The translations under genes and the position numbers were made by a program. A stretch of 64,000 nt of DNA from Amylibacter marinus (lineage in GTDB: Bacteria; Pseudomonadota; Alphaproteobacteria; Rhodobacterales; Rhodobacteraceae), in the NCBI RefSeq assembly GCF_030160015.1, contig NZ_BSNN01000008.1, forward strand, positions 124,001 through 188,000, given 5' to 3'. This document shows positions 18,226-28,594 of the stretch, one piece after another (the stretch's first letter is position 1; each line of letters starts with the position of its first letter). The notes beneath the pieces were generated by a model, which saw nothing but the letters and a program-made list of their open reading frames with translations, was not told the DNA's origin and did no database searches.

Positions 18226-19530
18226 CTACGATCGCGCCATCAAGTTTGGCAGGTATGTTACAATTTGAGGGAAAGCGCAAATCAAAACGACCCCTAGAAG
18301 CAACAACAAGAAAAAAGGGAATGCCGCCTTCGCTATGCGTAAGATATCAATCCCTGTGAGGCCTTGAATTACAAATAGGTTGAATCCCACCGGTGGTGTA
18401 ATTTGGCTCATTTCCACAACAATTACAAGATAGATTCCGAACCACAAAGGGTCAATTCCAACCGCAGAAACCATCGGCATTATGATAGAAGTCGTTAAAA
18501 CAATGACCGAAATACCGTCTAAAAAGCATCCCAACACGATAAAGAATATAGTTAGCGCGACCAACAATGCAGGCACGGACAAATTCATATCTGAAATCCA
18601 AGCTGCTAGATTGCGAGGCAATCCAGTAAAGCCCATTGAAATAGACAGAAAAGCAGCCCCTAGCAATATCAAGGCAATCATACAAGATGTACGTGTAGCC
18701 GACATAACCGCAGCACCAAATAGCGCCCAACTAAAAGATCCCGACGCCCATGCCAAAATGGTTGCAAGTACAACCCCTAGCGCAGCTGCATCCGTTGGAG
18801 ATGCCAGACCACCATAGATAGACCCAATCACGCCACCGATAAGTAATGCCACGGGGAGCAATCGGCGCGAAGCCATTAATTTTTCCTTGAAGGAAAACTT
18901 CTGCTCGATTGCTGGGATAAGGTTGGGATTCAGCCACGCACGAACAGCAACATAACCAGCGAATAATCCAATCAACATGATACCTGGCAACACACCCGCC
19001 ACGAACAAACGCGCAATGGATTGCTCGGTTGCCACACCGTAAACGATCAGGATAATTGATGGAGGTATTAATAGCCCCAGTGTGGCAGACCCTGCCAAAG
19101 TGCCTAAAATCAAACTTTCTGGATAGCCGCGTTTCGTCAACTCAGGGACTGACATCCGCCCTATAGTTGCAGCTGTTGCGGCAGAAGAACCAGACACAGC
19201 AGCAAACACTGCACAACCAAAGATATTGACGTGCAACAGACGACCGGGTGCCCGTCCAAGCCATGGCGCTAGGCCTGTGAACATGTCGTCACTCATCCGC
19301 GATCTAAGAAGTATTTCACCCATCAGAATAAACAAAGGGAGCGCGGTCAATGCCCAACTGTGTGAATGCCCCCAAAAGGTCGTTGCAACAATAAGACCCG
19401 CTGGAGCATTGGAAAACGCAACCAAACCGACGAGCCCCACAAGGGATAATGAAATCGCAACCCATAGCCCAGAAGCGAGGAGAGCAATCAAAACTACTAA
19501 AAGTGTTAAGGCTATAAAAGGATCAGACAT
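18226..19530 (-). CDS. TRAP transporter large permease subunit (DctM type)
   Basis: A 434-residue polytopic membrane protein with roughly 12 hydrophobic segments. Typical DctM features are GSSAATAATIGRMSVPELTKR, the GLLIPPSIILIVYG segment and, near the C-terminus, EMSQITPPVGFNLFVIQG. It is the ion-coupled translocation subunit of the TRAP system and starts 3 bases after the small-permease gene on the minus strand, so the two are co-translated. Confidence 0.93.
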   Translation of the reverse strand: MSDPFIALTLLVVLIALLASGLWVAISLSLVGLVGLVAFSNAPAGLIVATTFWGHSHSWALTALPLFILMGEILLRSRMSDDMFTGLAPWLGRAPGRLLHVNIFGCAVFAAVSGSSAATAATIGRMSVPELTKRGYPESLILGTLAGSATLGLLIPPSIILIVYGVATEQSIARLFVAGVLPGIMLIGLFAGYVAVRAWLNPNLIPAIEQKFSFKEKLMASRRLLPVALLIGGVIGSIYGGLASPTDAAALGVVLATILAWASGSFSWALFGAAVMSATRTSCMIALILLGAAFLSISMGFTGLPRNLAAWISDMNLSVPALLVALTIFFIVLGCFLDGISVIVLTTSIIMPMVSAVGIDPLWFGIYLVIVVEMSQITPPVGFNLFVIQGLTGIDILRIAKAAFPFFLLLLLGVVLICAFPQIVTYLPNLMARS

Positions 19531-19533
19531 GAA

Positions 19534-20058
19534 CTATACCTCGTCTGGAGTTTTTAGTATCGGCTTCCCTGCGCGTAGCAAGTCAACCAATGTATGCAAG
19601 ATCGCAACACATAGAAGACCTAAACCAAAGGTTGCGATGCTTTGTGGGATCCATAACTCTATTGGTACAATGCCATTGGAAACATCGCCGTAGTGCAAAC
19701 TTTCTTGAACCAGCCCAGCCATGAACCAAGTTATAAATGCGACCAAACCAGCGGAAACAGTTAAAATCAATGCCTCGAAATAAAATTGAATTCGCAAAGG
19801 CAACATATTCGTCACAAGGTTTACACGTATGTGTCCACCAGCACGCAATGTATGCGCCATTGCAAGGAACGTAGCGCCAGCAAGCATAAAGCCAGAAAAA
19901 TCTGCATATGACGGGATTGTTGATGGCAGAATTCCTGGGGCCAAACGCCCGAAAGCATTCAGAATTATTTGGGCGGTTATCAATAGACAAATTGCCAAGA
20001 TTAACCCTCCAGCGATCTTTCCTGATAGATCATAAAGCCGTTCGAAAAACTTGCTCAT
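19534..20058 (-). CDS. TRAP transporter small permease subunit (DctQ type)
   Basis: A 174-residue protein with four hydrophobic segments, the normal DctQ form. The frame is open to 20103, but the ATG at 20058 has AAAGGGGGG just upstream and begins MSKFFERLYDLSGK, like family members. It pairs with the large permease immediately downstream and follows the binding-protein gene by 60 bases. Confidence 0.9.
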   Translation of the reverse strand: MSKFFERLYDLSGKIAGGLILAICLLITAQIILNAFGRLAPGILPSTIPSYADFSGFMLAGATFLAMAHTLRAGGHIRVNLVTNMLPLRIQFYFEALILTVSAGLVAFITWFMAGLVQESLHYGDVSNGIVPIELWIPQSIATFGLGLLCVAILHTLVDLLRAGKPILKTPDEV

Positions 20059-20118
20059 TGTCCCCCCCTTTGGAGATATCGGGATAGCAGAACCATCCAC
20101 CATCCCGATAAATGCAAT

Positions 20119-21084
20119 TTATTTTTGATAAGTGCTCAAGATTGACTTCGCTTTATCTGAAGCTTTGGCGTTCCAATTATCAAGCATGGTACCACCGATT
20201 GCCTTAAGATCAGAAACCAATTCTGGGCTTGGCGTATAAACGGTGATCCCGTTTTCGGCCAAGGCAGTTGTCTTCGCTTCGGCTTCCGCAGCGGACATTT
20301 CCCAGCCGCGTATTTCCGCTGCTTCAGCGGCAGCAAGGACAGCAGCTTGTGTTTCGGCATCTAGACCATCAAACATTCTCTTGTTCACAACGACGATATT
20401 TTTTGGAACCCATGCATTGATTGGCGTGTAATGCGTAACAAAATCCCAAGCTGTAGAATTCACACCCGTTGAAGGTGAGGTAATCATCGCCGCAACCTGA
20501 CCGGTCGCGAATGCTTGAGGGATATTTGAAGCTTCGATTTGTACAGGAGCAGCGCCTGCCAATGTTGCAAACTCTTCTAGCGCAGCATTATAAGCACGGA
20601 AGCGTAGACCATTTAGGTCGGCAACTGTCTTGATTTCACCATTAGTATATAGGCCCTGCGCTGGCCATGGAACCGAAAACAAGGGTAACAAGCCTTGCTC
20701 AGCCAACAGCTCTGTAATCACTGGTCGTTGCGCGGCCCATAGTGCCTTTGCATCTTCGTAGCTCGTCGCAACAAAAGGTTGACTGTCTACACCATAGGCC
20801 AAATCTTCGTTTGACAAACGTGATAGAAAAAATTCACCAATTGCAACTTGGCGATTTCGAACCGCGCCCTTGATTTCTGCATGCGGAAAAAGAGATCCAG
20901 CCGAGTGTACAGTAATATCAAGTGAACCATTGGTTGCAGCGCGCAGATCGTCTGCAAACTGTGAAATGTTTTGTGTGTGGAAGGTCGTATCACCATATGG
21001 CGTTGGCATATCCCAATTTTCGGCGGCCGCACTTGTTGCTAGGGCGACAGCCGCAGCGGCTGCTATTTTAAGTGTCATTTTCAT
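20119..21084 (-). CDS. TRAP transporter substrate-binding protein (DctP type), proximal copy
   Basis: A 321-residue exported binding protein with a clear signal peptide (MKMTLKIAAAAAVALATSAAA, cleavage near Ala21). It carries the DctP signature region around residues 90-190, including FRAYNAALEEFATLAGAAPVQ. It is first gene of the TRAP operon and divergent from the fused oxoprolinase, with a palindromic operator between them. The shared promoter region links uptake to hydrolysis of the substrate. It is paralogous to the distal binding protein of the same operon. Confidence 0.92.
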   Translation of the reverse strand: MKMTLKIAAAAAVALATSAAAENWDMPTPYGDTTFHTQNISQFADDLRAATNGSLDITVHSAGSLFPHAEIKGAVRNRQVAIGEFFLSRLSNEDLAYGVDSQPFVATSYEDAKALWAAQRPVITELLAEQGLLPLFSVPWPAQGLYTNGEIKTVADLNGLRFRAYNAALEEFATLAGAAPVQIEASNIPQAFATGQVAAMITSPSTGVNSTAWDFVTHYTPINAWVPKNIVVVNKRMFDGLDAETQAAVLAAAEAAEIRGWEMSAAEAEAKTTALAENGITVYTPSPELVSDLKAIGGTMLDNWNAKASDKAKSILSTYQK

Positions 21085-21139
21085 TGTACTCTCCTGTTTT
21101 TAAATTCAGAACATCCGAATCTTTTCCTTGTCATTACGT

Positions 21140-21152
21140 TGACAATTTGTCA
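21140..21152. promoter_or_regulatory. Putative MarR-type operator, copy 2
   Basis: A perfect 13-base inverted repeat, TGACAA-T-TTGTCA, in the 114-base gap between the divergent TRAP binding-protein and oxoprolinase genes. Its right half continues into AATTTGTCAGCGTTATAC, matching the motif before the MarR-like gene at 16648. Confidence 0.5.
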
Positions 21153-21198
21153 GCGTTATACCAATAAAGCAAGAACATTTTGATTCGAGGAGAATGAT

Positions 21199-24100
21199 TT
21201 GGATAAGGTAACAGCGGACAAGTGGCAATTCTGGGTCGACCGGGGTGGTACCTTTACGGATATCGTCGCGCGTAAGCCTGACGGAAGCCTCTTAACCCAC
21301 AAACTCCTGTCGGAAAATCCTGAAATGTATCCAGATGCGGCAGTGCACGGGATCAAAACGCTACTTGACGTCAAGGGAGCCAACATTCCAAGCGGGAAAA
21401 TTTCTGCCGTAAAAATGGGCACCACGGTCGCGACCAACGCCCTTCTTGAGCGAAAAGGTGAGCAAACCCTGTTACTTATAACCAAAGGGTTTGGTGATCT
21501 GTTACGAATTGGGTATCAAAATCGCCCCGATCTTTTTGATTTGGACATTCAACTCCCGGAACTTCTTTATGACGATGTTATTGAAATAGAAGAACGCATC
21601 GATGCAGATGGCTCTATCGTTACCGAATTAAACTTGGATGCGACGCGCACAGAGCTCCTAAAGGCCTTCGATAATGGCTTTCGTTCAGTCGCTATCGCAT
21701 TGATGCATTCTTATCGACACACAGAACACGAAAAAACAATCGGTAGAATTGCGAAGCAAATTGGGTTTCAACAGATTACACTTAGCCACGAAGCAAGCCC
21801 GCTTATAAAGCTGGTATCGCGTGGGGACACCGCTGTTGTTGATGCCTATTTATCGCCAATCTTACGTCGCTATGTTCACCAAGTTACCACCGCTCTTAAT
21901 GCTGCGGAAGGTGGCTGTGACAGTTTGATGTTCATGCAATCTAATGGTGGATTGACCGATGCCAAATTATTTCAGGGTAAAGATGCAATTCTATCTGGCC
22001 CCGCTGGCGGCGTTGTTGGCATGGTGCGTACAGCCGCCGATTTAAAATTGGATCGCTTGATCGGATTCGATATGGGCGGTACGTCAACCGACGTTTGCCA
22101 CTATGCGGGGGATTTTGAGCGCTCTTTTGAAACTGAAGTCGCAGGTGTCAGAATGCGCGCGCCTATGATGTCAATTCATACGGTAGCTGCTGGTGGCGGT
22201 TCAATATTGTCGTACAGAGATGGACGTATGCAAGTTGGCCCCGAAAGTGCAGGCGCAAACCCAGGCCCAGCCGCCTATCGTCGAGGCGGCCCATTAACAG
22301 TTACCGATTGCAACGTTTTACTTGGAAAATTACAGCCATCACAATTTCCCTCCGTATTCGGGCCCAACGGCGATCAACCACTAGACGCAACAATTGTTCG
22401 AACCAAATTTGAACAGCTGGCATCGAAAATTGACAACGGGAAATCTGTTGAAGAAATTGCCGAAGGTTTCCTGAGGATTGCCGTTGAAAACATGGCCAAT
22501 GCAATCAAAAAGATCAGCGTCCAACGCGGCTATGATGTAACAAAATATACCATGAATTGCTTTGGCGGTGCGGGTGGTCAGCATGCCTGTTTGGTCGCTG
22601 ATACACTTGGTATGGAAAGCGTCTTCATTCACCCTTTCGCCGGTGTTCTTTCTGCATTCGGAATGGGTTTAGCGGATGTGCGCGCTATTCACGAACATCA
22701 GCTATCCAGCTCAATCAATAATGTAAATCAAGCGAAATCGGTTTTGGAGCGTCTAACCCTTGCCGCCGTATCAGAGGTATCCGATCAAGGCGTACACGAG
22801 CAGGACATTCACGTGGTTTCGACAGCGCATATTAGAACTGATGGATCACATCAAACTTTGGAGGTCCCCTTTGGAACACCAGAAGATATGGCGGATGCAT
22901 TCGCGACGGTTCACAAGCAACGATTTGGTTTCGTACCAAAATATGCGGACTTAATCATAGATCTTCTAACAGCTGAGGCAATTGGATCCACAGGTGAGAC
23001 CGTTACCCTACCTGACACCTTGGTTGAAAAATCGGGGGCGCAAACTGCGCGAATGTTCAGCAATGGCAAGTTTCGCGATGTTCCCTTGGTTGATCGCACG
23101 ACACTGTCAACCGGAGAGAAGGTGGCAGGCCCTGCGATTTTAACCGAGCCTACCGGCACAAACATCATTGAGAACGGTTGGGAGGCAGAATGTGTTGCTG
23201 GTGGAAACCTGATACTCAGGCGAATTGTTCCACTTCAACGTTCAGAGGCGATCGGAACAACAGTTGATCCGGTAATGCTTGAAGTATTCAACAACCTATT
23301 CATGTCCATTGCAGACCAAATGGGCGCAACACTTGCAAACACGGCCTACTCTGTGAACATCAAAGAGAGATTGGATTTCTCTTGTGCGATTTTCGACGCT
23401 CAAGGCGATTTGGTCGCGAATGCACCACATGTGCCCGTGCACCTGGGCTCCATGTCAGAAAGCGTTCGCTCAATCCTAGAACAAAATAGAGGTAAGATTC
23501 GTCAAGGCGACGTCTTTATGATGAACAACCCCTACAATGGCGGCACACATTTGCCTGATGTTACGGTTATCACGCCAATTTTTGACCAATCCGGCTCGAA
23601 TATAATTTACACAGTTGCATCGCGCGGCCACCATGCAGACATCGGCGGAACCACTCCCGGTTCTGCTCCACCTGATAGCTCGCATATTGCGCATGAGGGA
23701 GTCTTGATCGATAATTTCTTATTGGTGAAGCAAGGCGTATTACAGGAAGATGAAACCCGCAAATTACTTTCGTCAGGTGAATACCCTTGCCGCAATATAG
23801 ATCAAAACATGGCTGATCTAGCAGCACAAGTCGCTGCGAATGCGACAGGCGAACGTGAATTAATGAAAATCACACGACAATTCGGATCTGATGTTGTTCA
23901 CGCCTACATGGGGCACGTACAAGACAACGCAGAGGAAAGCGTGCGCCGCGTCTTGGATGTTTTGCACGATTGCCAATTTACCTACCCGTTAGACAGCGGA
24001 GCACAGATAAAAGTATCGATCAAAGTGGATAAAGCCACACGCGAAGCTCATCTGGATTTCACCGGAACATCACCACAAGATAAAATGAATTATAATGCGC

Positions 24101-24813
24101 CGCTATCGATTTGCCGTGCGGTAGTTTTATATGTATTCCGAACCCTTGTTGGGTCAAATATTCCAATGAACGAAGGATGCCTAAAACCCCTTAGCCTAAC
24201 CGTACCGACCGGAACAATGATCAATCCGGTTTCACCCGCGGCCGTTATTTCAGGGAATACCGAGGTTAGCCAAGCCATTGCTGATACTTTGTATGGCGCA
24301 TTGGGTGTCATCGCTGGAAGCCAGGGAACGATGAATAACTTCGTTTATGGTAACGAGCAGATGCAAAACTACGAAACCATTTGCGGGGGAACAGGTGCTG
24401 GTGACGGTTTTCACGGCGCTGATGCTGTTCACAGCCATATGACCAATACACGTATGACTGACCCCGAAGTTTTAGAAACTCGTTTTCCGGTACAGGTTGA
24501 TGAATTTTCAATACGACGTGGATCGGGAGGTGCTGGTGCATTTAATGGTGGGAATGGCATCATTAGGAAGTTGCGCTTCAAAGAGCCAATGACGGTGACC
24601 GTTCTAACGTCTCATAGAAAAATTCCACCACACGGCGCTGCAGGTGGCGCGCCAGGTGCAACGGGCGAGAATTCTGTGCTGCGCGCCAACGGGCAAACCG
24701 AAATACTAAATGGAAATGACGTGGCGATCATGAACCAAAACGATGTCTTCATCTTAAAATCCCCAGGTGGCGGCGGCTATGGAACTGAGGTTAGTGACGA
24801 TATGGATCGCTAG
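21199..24813 (+). CDS. 5-oxoprolinase / hydantoinase, fused HyuA-HyuB type
   Basis: At 1204 residues this is the full fused ATP-dependent form. Residues about 8-670 are the HyuA-like ATP-binding half (WVDRGGTFTDIV, VAAGGGSILSYRDGRMQVGPES, NCFGGAGGQHACLVAD). Residues about 690-1190 are the HyuB-like half (HVPVHLGSMSESV, NNPYNGGTHLPDVTV, SRGHHADIGGTTPGS, RRGSGGAGAFNGGNG). It hydrolyses 5-oxo-L-proline to glutamate with ATP, or a related cyclic amide. The start is TTG at 21199, preceded by AGGAG at 6-base spacing; no ATG fits the family start. The neighbouring TRAP operon presumably imports the substrate. Confidence 0.9.
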   Translation: MDKVTADKWQFWVDRGGTFTDIVARKPDGSLLTHKLLSENPEMYPDAAVHGIKTLLDVKGANIPSGKISAVKMGTTVATNALLERKGEQTLLLITKGFGDLLRIGYQNRPDLFDLDIQLPELLYDDVIEIEERIDADGSIVTELNLDATRTELLKAFDNGFRSVAIALMHSYRHTEHEKTIGRIAKQIGFQQITLSHEASPLIKLVSRGDTAVVDAYLSPILRRYVHQVTTALNAAEGGCDSLMFMQSNGGLTDAKLFQGKDAILSGPAGGVVGMVRTAADLKLDRLIGFDMGGTSTDVCHYAGDFERSFETEVAGVRMRAPMMSIHTVAAGGGSILSYRDGRMQVGPESAGANPGPAAYRRGGPLTVTDCNVLLGKLQPSQFPSVFGPNGDQPLDATIVRTKFEQLASKIDNGKSVEEIAEGFLRIAVENMANAIKKISVQRGYDVTKYTMNCFGGAGGQHACLVADTLGMESVFIHPFAGVLSAFGMGLADVRAIHEHQLSSSINNVNQAKSVLERLTLAAVSEVSDQGVHEQDIHVVSTAHIRTDGSHQTLEVPFGTPEDMADAFATVHKQRFGFVPKYADLIIDLLTAEAIGSTGETVTLPDTLVEKSGAQTARMFSNGKFRDVPLVDRTTLSTGEKVAGPAILTEPTGTNIIENGWEAECVAGGNLILRRIVPLQRSEAIGTTVDPVMLEVFNNLFMSIADQMGATLANTAYSVNIKERLDFSCAIFDAQGDLVANAPHVPVHLGSMSESVRSILEQNRGKIRQGDVFMMNNPYNGGTHLPDVTVITPIFDQSGSNIIYTVASRGHHADIGGTTPGSAPPDSSHIAHEGVLIDNFLLVKQGVLQEDETRKLLSSGEYPCRNIDQNMADLAAQVAANATGERELMKITRQFGSDVVHAYMGHVQDNAEESVRRVLDVLHDCQFTYPLDSGAQIKVSIKVDKATREAHLDFTGTSPQDKMNYNAPLSICRAVVLYVFRTLVGSNIPMNEGCLKPLSLTVPTGTMINPVSPAAVISGNTEVSQAIADTLYGALGVIAGSQGTMNNFVYGNEQMQNYETICGGTGAGDGFHGADAVHSHMTNTRMTDPEVLETRFPVQVDEFSIRRGSGGAGAFNGGNGIIRKLRFKEPMTVTVLTSHRKIPPHGAAGGAPGATGENSVLRANGQTEILNGNDVAIMNQNDVFILKSPGGGGYGTEVSDDMDR

Positions 24814-24900
24814 TGTTACTCACACTTGCAAGCCGAGTATTACTTAAACCAGAACTTGAGCAACAAACCAATCGGCAGAGGCAACCCTTAAGACGCGTCA

Positions 24901-24943
24901 AGGCAAGGGGCCGCAGAGTTCAATTTGCGCCCCCTTGCCTTTG
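24901..24943 (+). terminator. Terminator after the oxoprolinase gene
   Basis: AGGCAAGGGG at 24901 pairs with CCCCTTGCCT at 24931, with a 20-base loop, followed by TTTGTT. A second hairpin (GGGGCAGG 25162-25169 with CCTGCCCC 25180-25187) follows near the end of the minus-strand gene. The rest of 24814-25203 shows nothing I can support. Confidence 0.65.
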
Positions 24944-25203
24944 TTCAACATACTTAGGGACAGATTAATCGGCTAGAATAATTGCTGACCGGTCTGATCA
25001 GGCCGCAGTAATTGATCTATGATTAATGCTCGTACAAGACAGGCCCTTGGCTTGGTATGACGCTTTCTAGCGTCATTGGTTGGTACCCCAATGCGCATTG
25101 TATGCCGCAGCGCAGGTTCAATTGCCATCAAGGGCGACTGGATGGAGACAGACCCGCAATCGGGGCAGGTTTGCTTTCCCCTGCCCCTTAATTGTTCGCT
25201 AAC

Positions 25204-26136
25204 TTACTTTGCGCGAGGGCGAAACGGTTCCAACACCTCTACATCGACCGTCAGAATACGCGCGAAACGTTCTGCTACATCGTTGGTCACAGTCCAGTTG
25301 TGGCGGGTTTTAGCGACCAGTTCATTCCCATCTGGCAGAATGCCGGCCCAATCAAAAACAGCAGTCATTGCATAGGTGCCATCAGCGTTTTCGAATACGG
25401 AAAACCCGCTGATGACATGTGTACTTGCCTCGATCTGCGATCCAGGCCCCGCCAACCAAGCCTTGAACCCGTCAAAATCTGTGATTGCGCCCGAAGAGAA
25501 GTTTAAAGAGAACCCATCTGCCAGAATTTCACGCACCGGTTCGGGGTTGCGCGACGGATCTTCGATAAGGGCCAACCAATAGTGTACAAGGCTGCGCACA
25601 CGATTGTCAGCATAGGCATCAACAAACGCATCGGCCGTGCCATCCGAATTTTGCGAAATGGTTATTTCGGTAAATTTGGGCAGTACACCATCGGTAGCGG
25701 TCATTGCCATGGTATATGTCAGTTCCGCGGATCGAATGCTGCCACTCTCTAACATGCCTGCGTTAAGATAGGTGATATCGGCATTCAAAGCCAATGTGCC
25801 GTCATCATTGATGCTGACCTGCACATCGCGCACATCATGCGCGTTCTGCCAATGCCCAGGCAATTGCGCGACGCGCGCGGCATAATCATCCAGGCCCTTC
25901 GCTGTTCCCAGACCCGATACTACAACCACATCCTCGGCCAAAATATCCAGCGCATTCTCTATACCGCCATCAGGGCGTTCATAAAGCTGATACCAGCGAT
26001 AATACTGGGCCAAGGCACCATGCACCAAATAGCCGTTGCGGATATCTGTCTCGTTCATTTCATCTGCCATCGCTGTTGTCCCTGTCGACAGGGCGAGCGT
26101 TGCCGCGAGCGCAAATTTGTAAAGCATTGTTTTCAA
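25204..26136 (-). CDS. Exported protein with two SnoaL/NTF2-like domains
   Basis: A 310-residue protein with a signal peptide (cleavage after about residue 24, TTAMA-DE). Two related halves follow: residues about 35-160 (GALAQYYRWYQLYERPDGGIENALDILAED) and about 180-305 (LVHYWLALIEDPSRNPEPVREILADGF), each with the alpha helix plus curved sheet pattern of SnoaL/NTF2-like folds. No catalytic residues can be assigned. I do not recognise a specific function; a periplasmic ligand-binding or enzyme role is possible. It is a single gene. Confidence 0.7.
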   Translation of the reverse strand: MKTMLYKFALAATLALSTGTTAMADEMNETDIRNGYLVHGALAQYYRWYQLYERPDGGIENALDILAEDVVVVSGLGTAKGLDDYAARVAQLPGHWQNAHDVRDVQVSINDDGTLALNADITYLNAGMLESGSIRSAELTYTMAMTATDGVLPKFTEITISQNSDGTADAFVDAYADNRVRSLVHYWLALIEDPSRNPEPVREILADGFSLNFSSGAITDFDGFKAWLAGPGSQIEASTHVISGFSVFENADGTYAMTAVFDWAGILPDGNELVAKTRHNWTVTNDVAERFARILTVDVEVLEPFRPRAK

Positions 26137-26539
26137 TTTTAGTTTCCTTATTCTTGGGAGGAGTGAGGGCGCGTTCGAAATTTCTGATCGGCCCCCAAGG
26201 GTTGGTCCAAATTCATTGTTAATGCATGACGTGTCTTTGGTCTAGCGCGATGCGATGTAGGGCCAGCGGTCCAATTACAACCCCACCCAATCATGCATTA
26301 TCAGATGTAACTGAACATTTCCGAGTTTGATGCACGTCGGCCAAATCGATCAGATCTGATTGAGGATGCAATATTGATATCAACGTCGATCAAATTCATT
26401 TTCCAGTTCAGAAAGAAAATCATTTCTCAATCATCAACACTGTCCACATAACTATACCCATAATGTAAAAAACCATCTCAATCGCAAATCACACACCAAA
26501 GTGGCAAACAATCCGCGATATTCACAAAATTTTGAAAAA
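26137..26539. other. Intergenic stretch without a supported gene
   Basis: About 400 bases between the start of the SnoaL-like gene and tRNA-Thr. It should contain the promoter of the SnoaL-like gene; I see no clear RNA gene, repeat or ORF. Confidence 0.3.
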
Positions 26540-26614
26540 TGGTGCTGCAAGGGAGAATTGAACTCCCGACCTCGTCATTACCAATGACGCGCTCTACCAC
26601 TGAGCTACTGCAGC
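26540..26614 (-). tRNA. tRNA-Thr (anticodon GGT)
   Basis: Full cloverleaf on the minus strand: acceptor GCTGCAG/TTGCAGC (one G-U pair), D stem GCTC/GAGC, anticodon stem CGTCA/TGACG with loop TTGGTAA giving anticodon GGT, T stem GGGAG/CTCCC with loop TTCAATT, discriminator A and an encoded CCA. Confidence 0.96.
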
Positions 26615-26697
26615 ACTGTGAGGCGGGTTTTAGCAAAATCGTTTTTAAACGCAAGTGCAAACTAGACCAAAGATGCGCCTTACTTTAAAAGCACCCC

Positions 26698-26844
26698 ATG
26701 ACTAACGATATAGACAAGACAAACAAGCCGAAATCGACCGCCAAAATCAAAGCAGAGGCGCGCGAAGCTCGGCTAAAACAGCAATTACGCCAGAATTTGC
26801 ACCGACGCAAAGCCCAAGCGCGTGCAAAAAATGACACCGAGTAA
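26698..26844 (+). CDS. Small basic conserved protein upstream of murA
   Basis: A 48-residue, highly charged protein (starts MTNDIDKTNKPKSTAKIKAE) with a central Arg/Lys/Gln-rich helix (ARLKQQLRQNLHRRKAQARAK). It ends 15 bases before murA and appears co-directional with it. Short Lys/Arg-rich proteins of this kind precede murA in other Rhodobacterales, as I recall. Function unknown. Confidence 0.6.
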   Translation: MTNDIDKTNKPKSTAKIKAEAREARLKQQLRQNLHRRKAQARAKNDTE

Positions 26845-26859
26845 GGGGATTCTCTGAAT

Positions 26860-28125
26860 ATGGATTCGATCATCGTACAAGGCGGGGGTGCCCTCTCCGG
26901 GGAAATCCCGATCGCTGGCGCCAAAAATGCCGCCCTCACATTGATGCCGGCGGCCCTGCTTACGGATCAGCCCGTAACCCTGACCAATGTGCCTCGGCTG
27001 TCCGATATCTCTACCACCAATGAATTGCTGGCCTCACTGGGCACCGAAATCGCCGTGCTTTCTGATGGGCAGGTCATAGCCCTGCACACCAAAGAAATCA
27101 CCAATCACACGGCGCACTATGACATTGTACGTAAAATGCGTGCATCAATCTTGGTTCTGGGGCCAATGTTGGCCCGCGATGGTCAGGCCGCCGTTTCTCT
27201 ACCGGGGGGATGTGCCATTGGCGCGCGCCCCGTAGACATTCACCTAAAAGGCCTAGAAGCCATGGGCGCAGAAATCGATCTGCGGGATGGCTATGTACAT
27301 GCAAAGGCCTCAGGTGGCCTTAGTGGTACGGTATACGAGATGCCCTTCGCCTCGGTTGGGGCCACAGAAAACCTGCTGATGGCAGCAACACTGGCCAAGG
27401 GTACAACCGTTCTTAAAAATGTGGCACGAGAGCCTGAAATTGTTGATTTAGCTGATCTTTTACGCGCAATGGGCGCAAACATCAGCGGCGATGGTACCAG
27501 CACAATCACCGTTGAGGGTGTTGAAAAGCTAGGTGGTGCCACCCACTCTGTGGTCACCGACCGCATCGAATTAGGCACCTATATGCTGGCCCCAATAATC
27601 GCGGGCGGCGAGGTGGAATTGCTGGGTGGCAAACGCGCATTACTGGAATCCTTTTGCCAAAAACTGGAAGAGGCCGGCGTTGTCATTACAGAAACCCAGC
27701 GCGGTCTAAAGGTCGCGCGCGCTAATGGCCGTATCCATGCGGTAGATATCACAACAGAGCCCTTCCCCGGGTTCCCGACCGACCTACAGGCCCAGATGAT
27801 GGCTCTGCTATGTACCGCCAACGGAAAATCTGTGCTCAGCGAGACTATATTCGAAAACCGTTTTATGCACGCGCCCGAATTGGTGCGTATGGGCGCAAAC
27901 ATCGATGTACAGGGCGGCACCGCCACAGTGACCGGTGTCGACCAACTGAAGGGTGCGCCCGTGATGGCCACGGATCTGCGGGCCTCTGTATCGCTGATCC
28001 TTGCAGGGCTGGCCGCACAGGGCGAAACCCGTGTTGCACGGGTTTACCACCTTGATCGTGGCTATGAAAAAGTCGTATCAAAATTCCGCGGGATTGGTGC
28101 CAACATCGAACGGATCAAAGAATGA
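26860..28125 (+). CDS. murA: UDP-N-acetylglucosamine 1-carboxyvinyltransferase
   Basis: A 421-residue EPSP-synthase-fold enzyme of normal length. It transfers enolpyruvate from PEP to UDP-GlcNAc, the first committed step of peptidoglycan synthesis. Visible motifs are [19 protein letters not shown] at the N-terminus and the active-site Cys loop [13 protein letters not shown], the site of fosfomycin attack. AAGGGG lies upstream. It overlaps the DUF2948 gene by 4 bases and leads a housekeeping run conserved in the order. Confidence 0.98.
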   Translation: MDSIIVQGGGALSGEIPIAGAKNAALTLMPAALLTDQPVTLTNVPRLSDISTTNELLASLGTEIAVLSDGQVIALHTKEITNHTAHYDIVRKMRASILVLGPMLARDGQAAVSLPGGCAIGARPVDIHLKGLEAMGAEIDLRDGYVHAKASGGLSGTVYEMPFASVGATENLLMAATLAKGTTVLKNVAREPEIVDLADLLRAMGANISGDGTSTITVEGVEKLGGATHSVVTDRIELGTYMLAPIIAGGEVELLGGKRALLESFCQKLEEAGVVITETQRGLKVARANGRIHAVDITTEPFPGFPTDLQAQMMALLCTANGKSVLSETIFENRFMHAPELVRMGANIDVQGGTATVTGVDQLKGAPVMATDLRASVSLILAGLAAQGETRVARVYHLDRGYEKVVSKFRGIGANIERIKE

Positions 28126-28586
28126 CACAAGATGCAAGATTTGAGGATGGATCAGAAAAACCAATCCGCCTAAAGGCCCAAGACGCGGATGATATCGCGG
28201 TGATCTCATCCTTAGTCCAAGACGCAATCCTGCCCGCATCAGAAATCGCATGGCTACCAGCAGAGAACCGCTTTGGGCTTCTGTTGAATAGATTTCGCTG
28301 GGAAAACAAGAACCAAGACGCCGAACGGGTGCAAACCGTTTTGGTATTTGATTCCATTACCAAGGCAAAAACCGATGGCGTTGATCCCGCCAATAAAGAA
28401 CAAATTCTATCTATCCTGTCGCTAAGCTTCACCCCCACCGAAGACGGCTCTGGCTGGTTAACCCTAACCCTTGCAGGTGACGGCGAGATCGCCCTGTTTG
28501 CGGAATGCATCGACATCACCTTGAAGGATGCAACCAAACCCTATATCGCACCCTCAAAACGTAGACCAACCCATAAACTCGACTAG
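28122..28586 (+). CDS. DUF2948 family protein
   Basis: A 154-residue protein matching DUF2948, which occurs almost only in Alphaproteobacteria between murA and hisD. Recognisable stretches are [38 protein letters not shown] and [21 protein letters not shown]. It overlaps murA by ATGA and ends 8 bases before hisD. No function is known. Confidence 0.88.
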   Translation: MTQDARFEDGSEKPIRLKAQDADDIAVISSLVQDAILPASEIAWLPAENRFGLLLNRFRWENKNQDAERVQTVLVFDSITKAKTDGVDPANKEQILSILSLSFTPTEDGSGWLTLTLAGDGEIALFAECIDITLKDATKPYIAPSKRRPTHKLD

Positions 28587-28594
28587 GGGGGCGC

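Noticed and set aside
24947-25203. Small gene between oxoprolinase and the SnoaL-like gene
   Set aside because: The plus-strand frames here run antisense into the SnoaL-like gene and have no family features or ribosome-binding sites.
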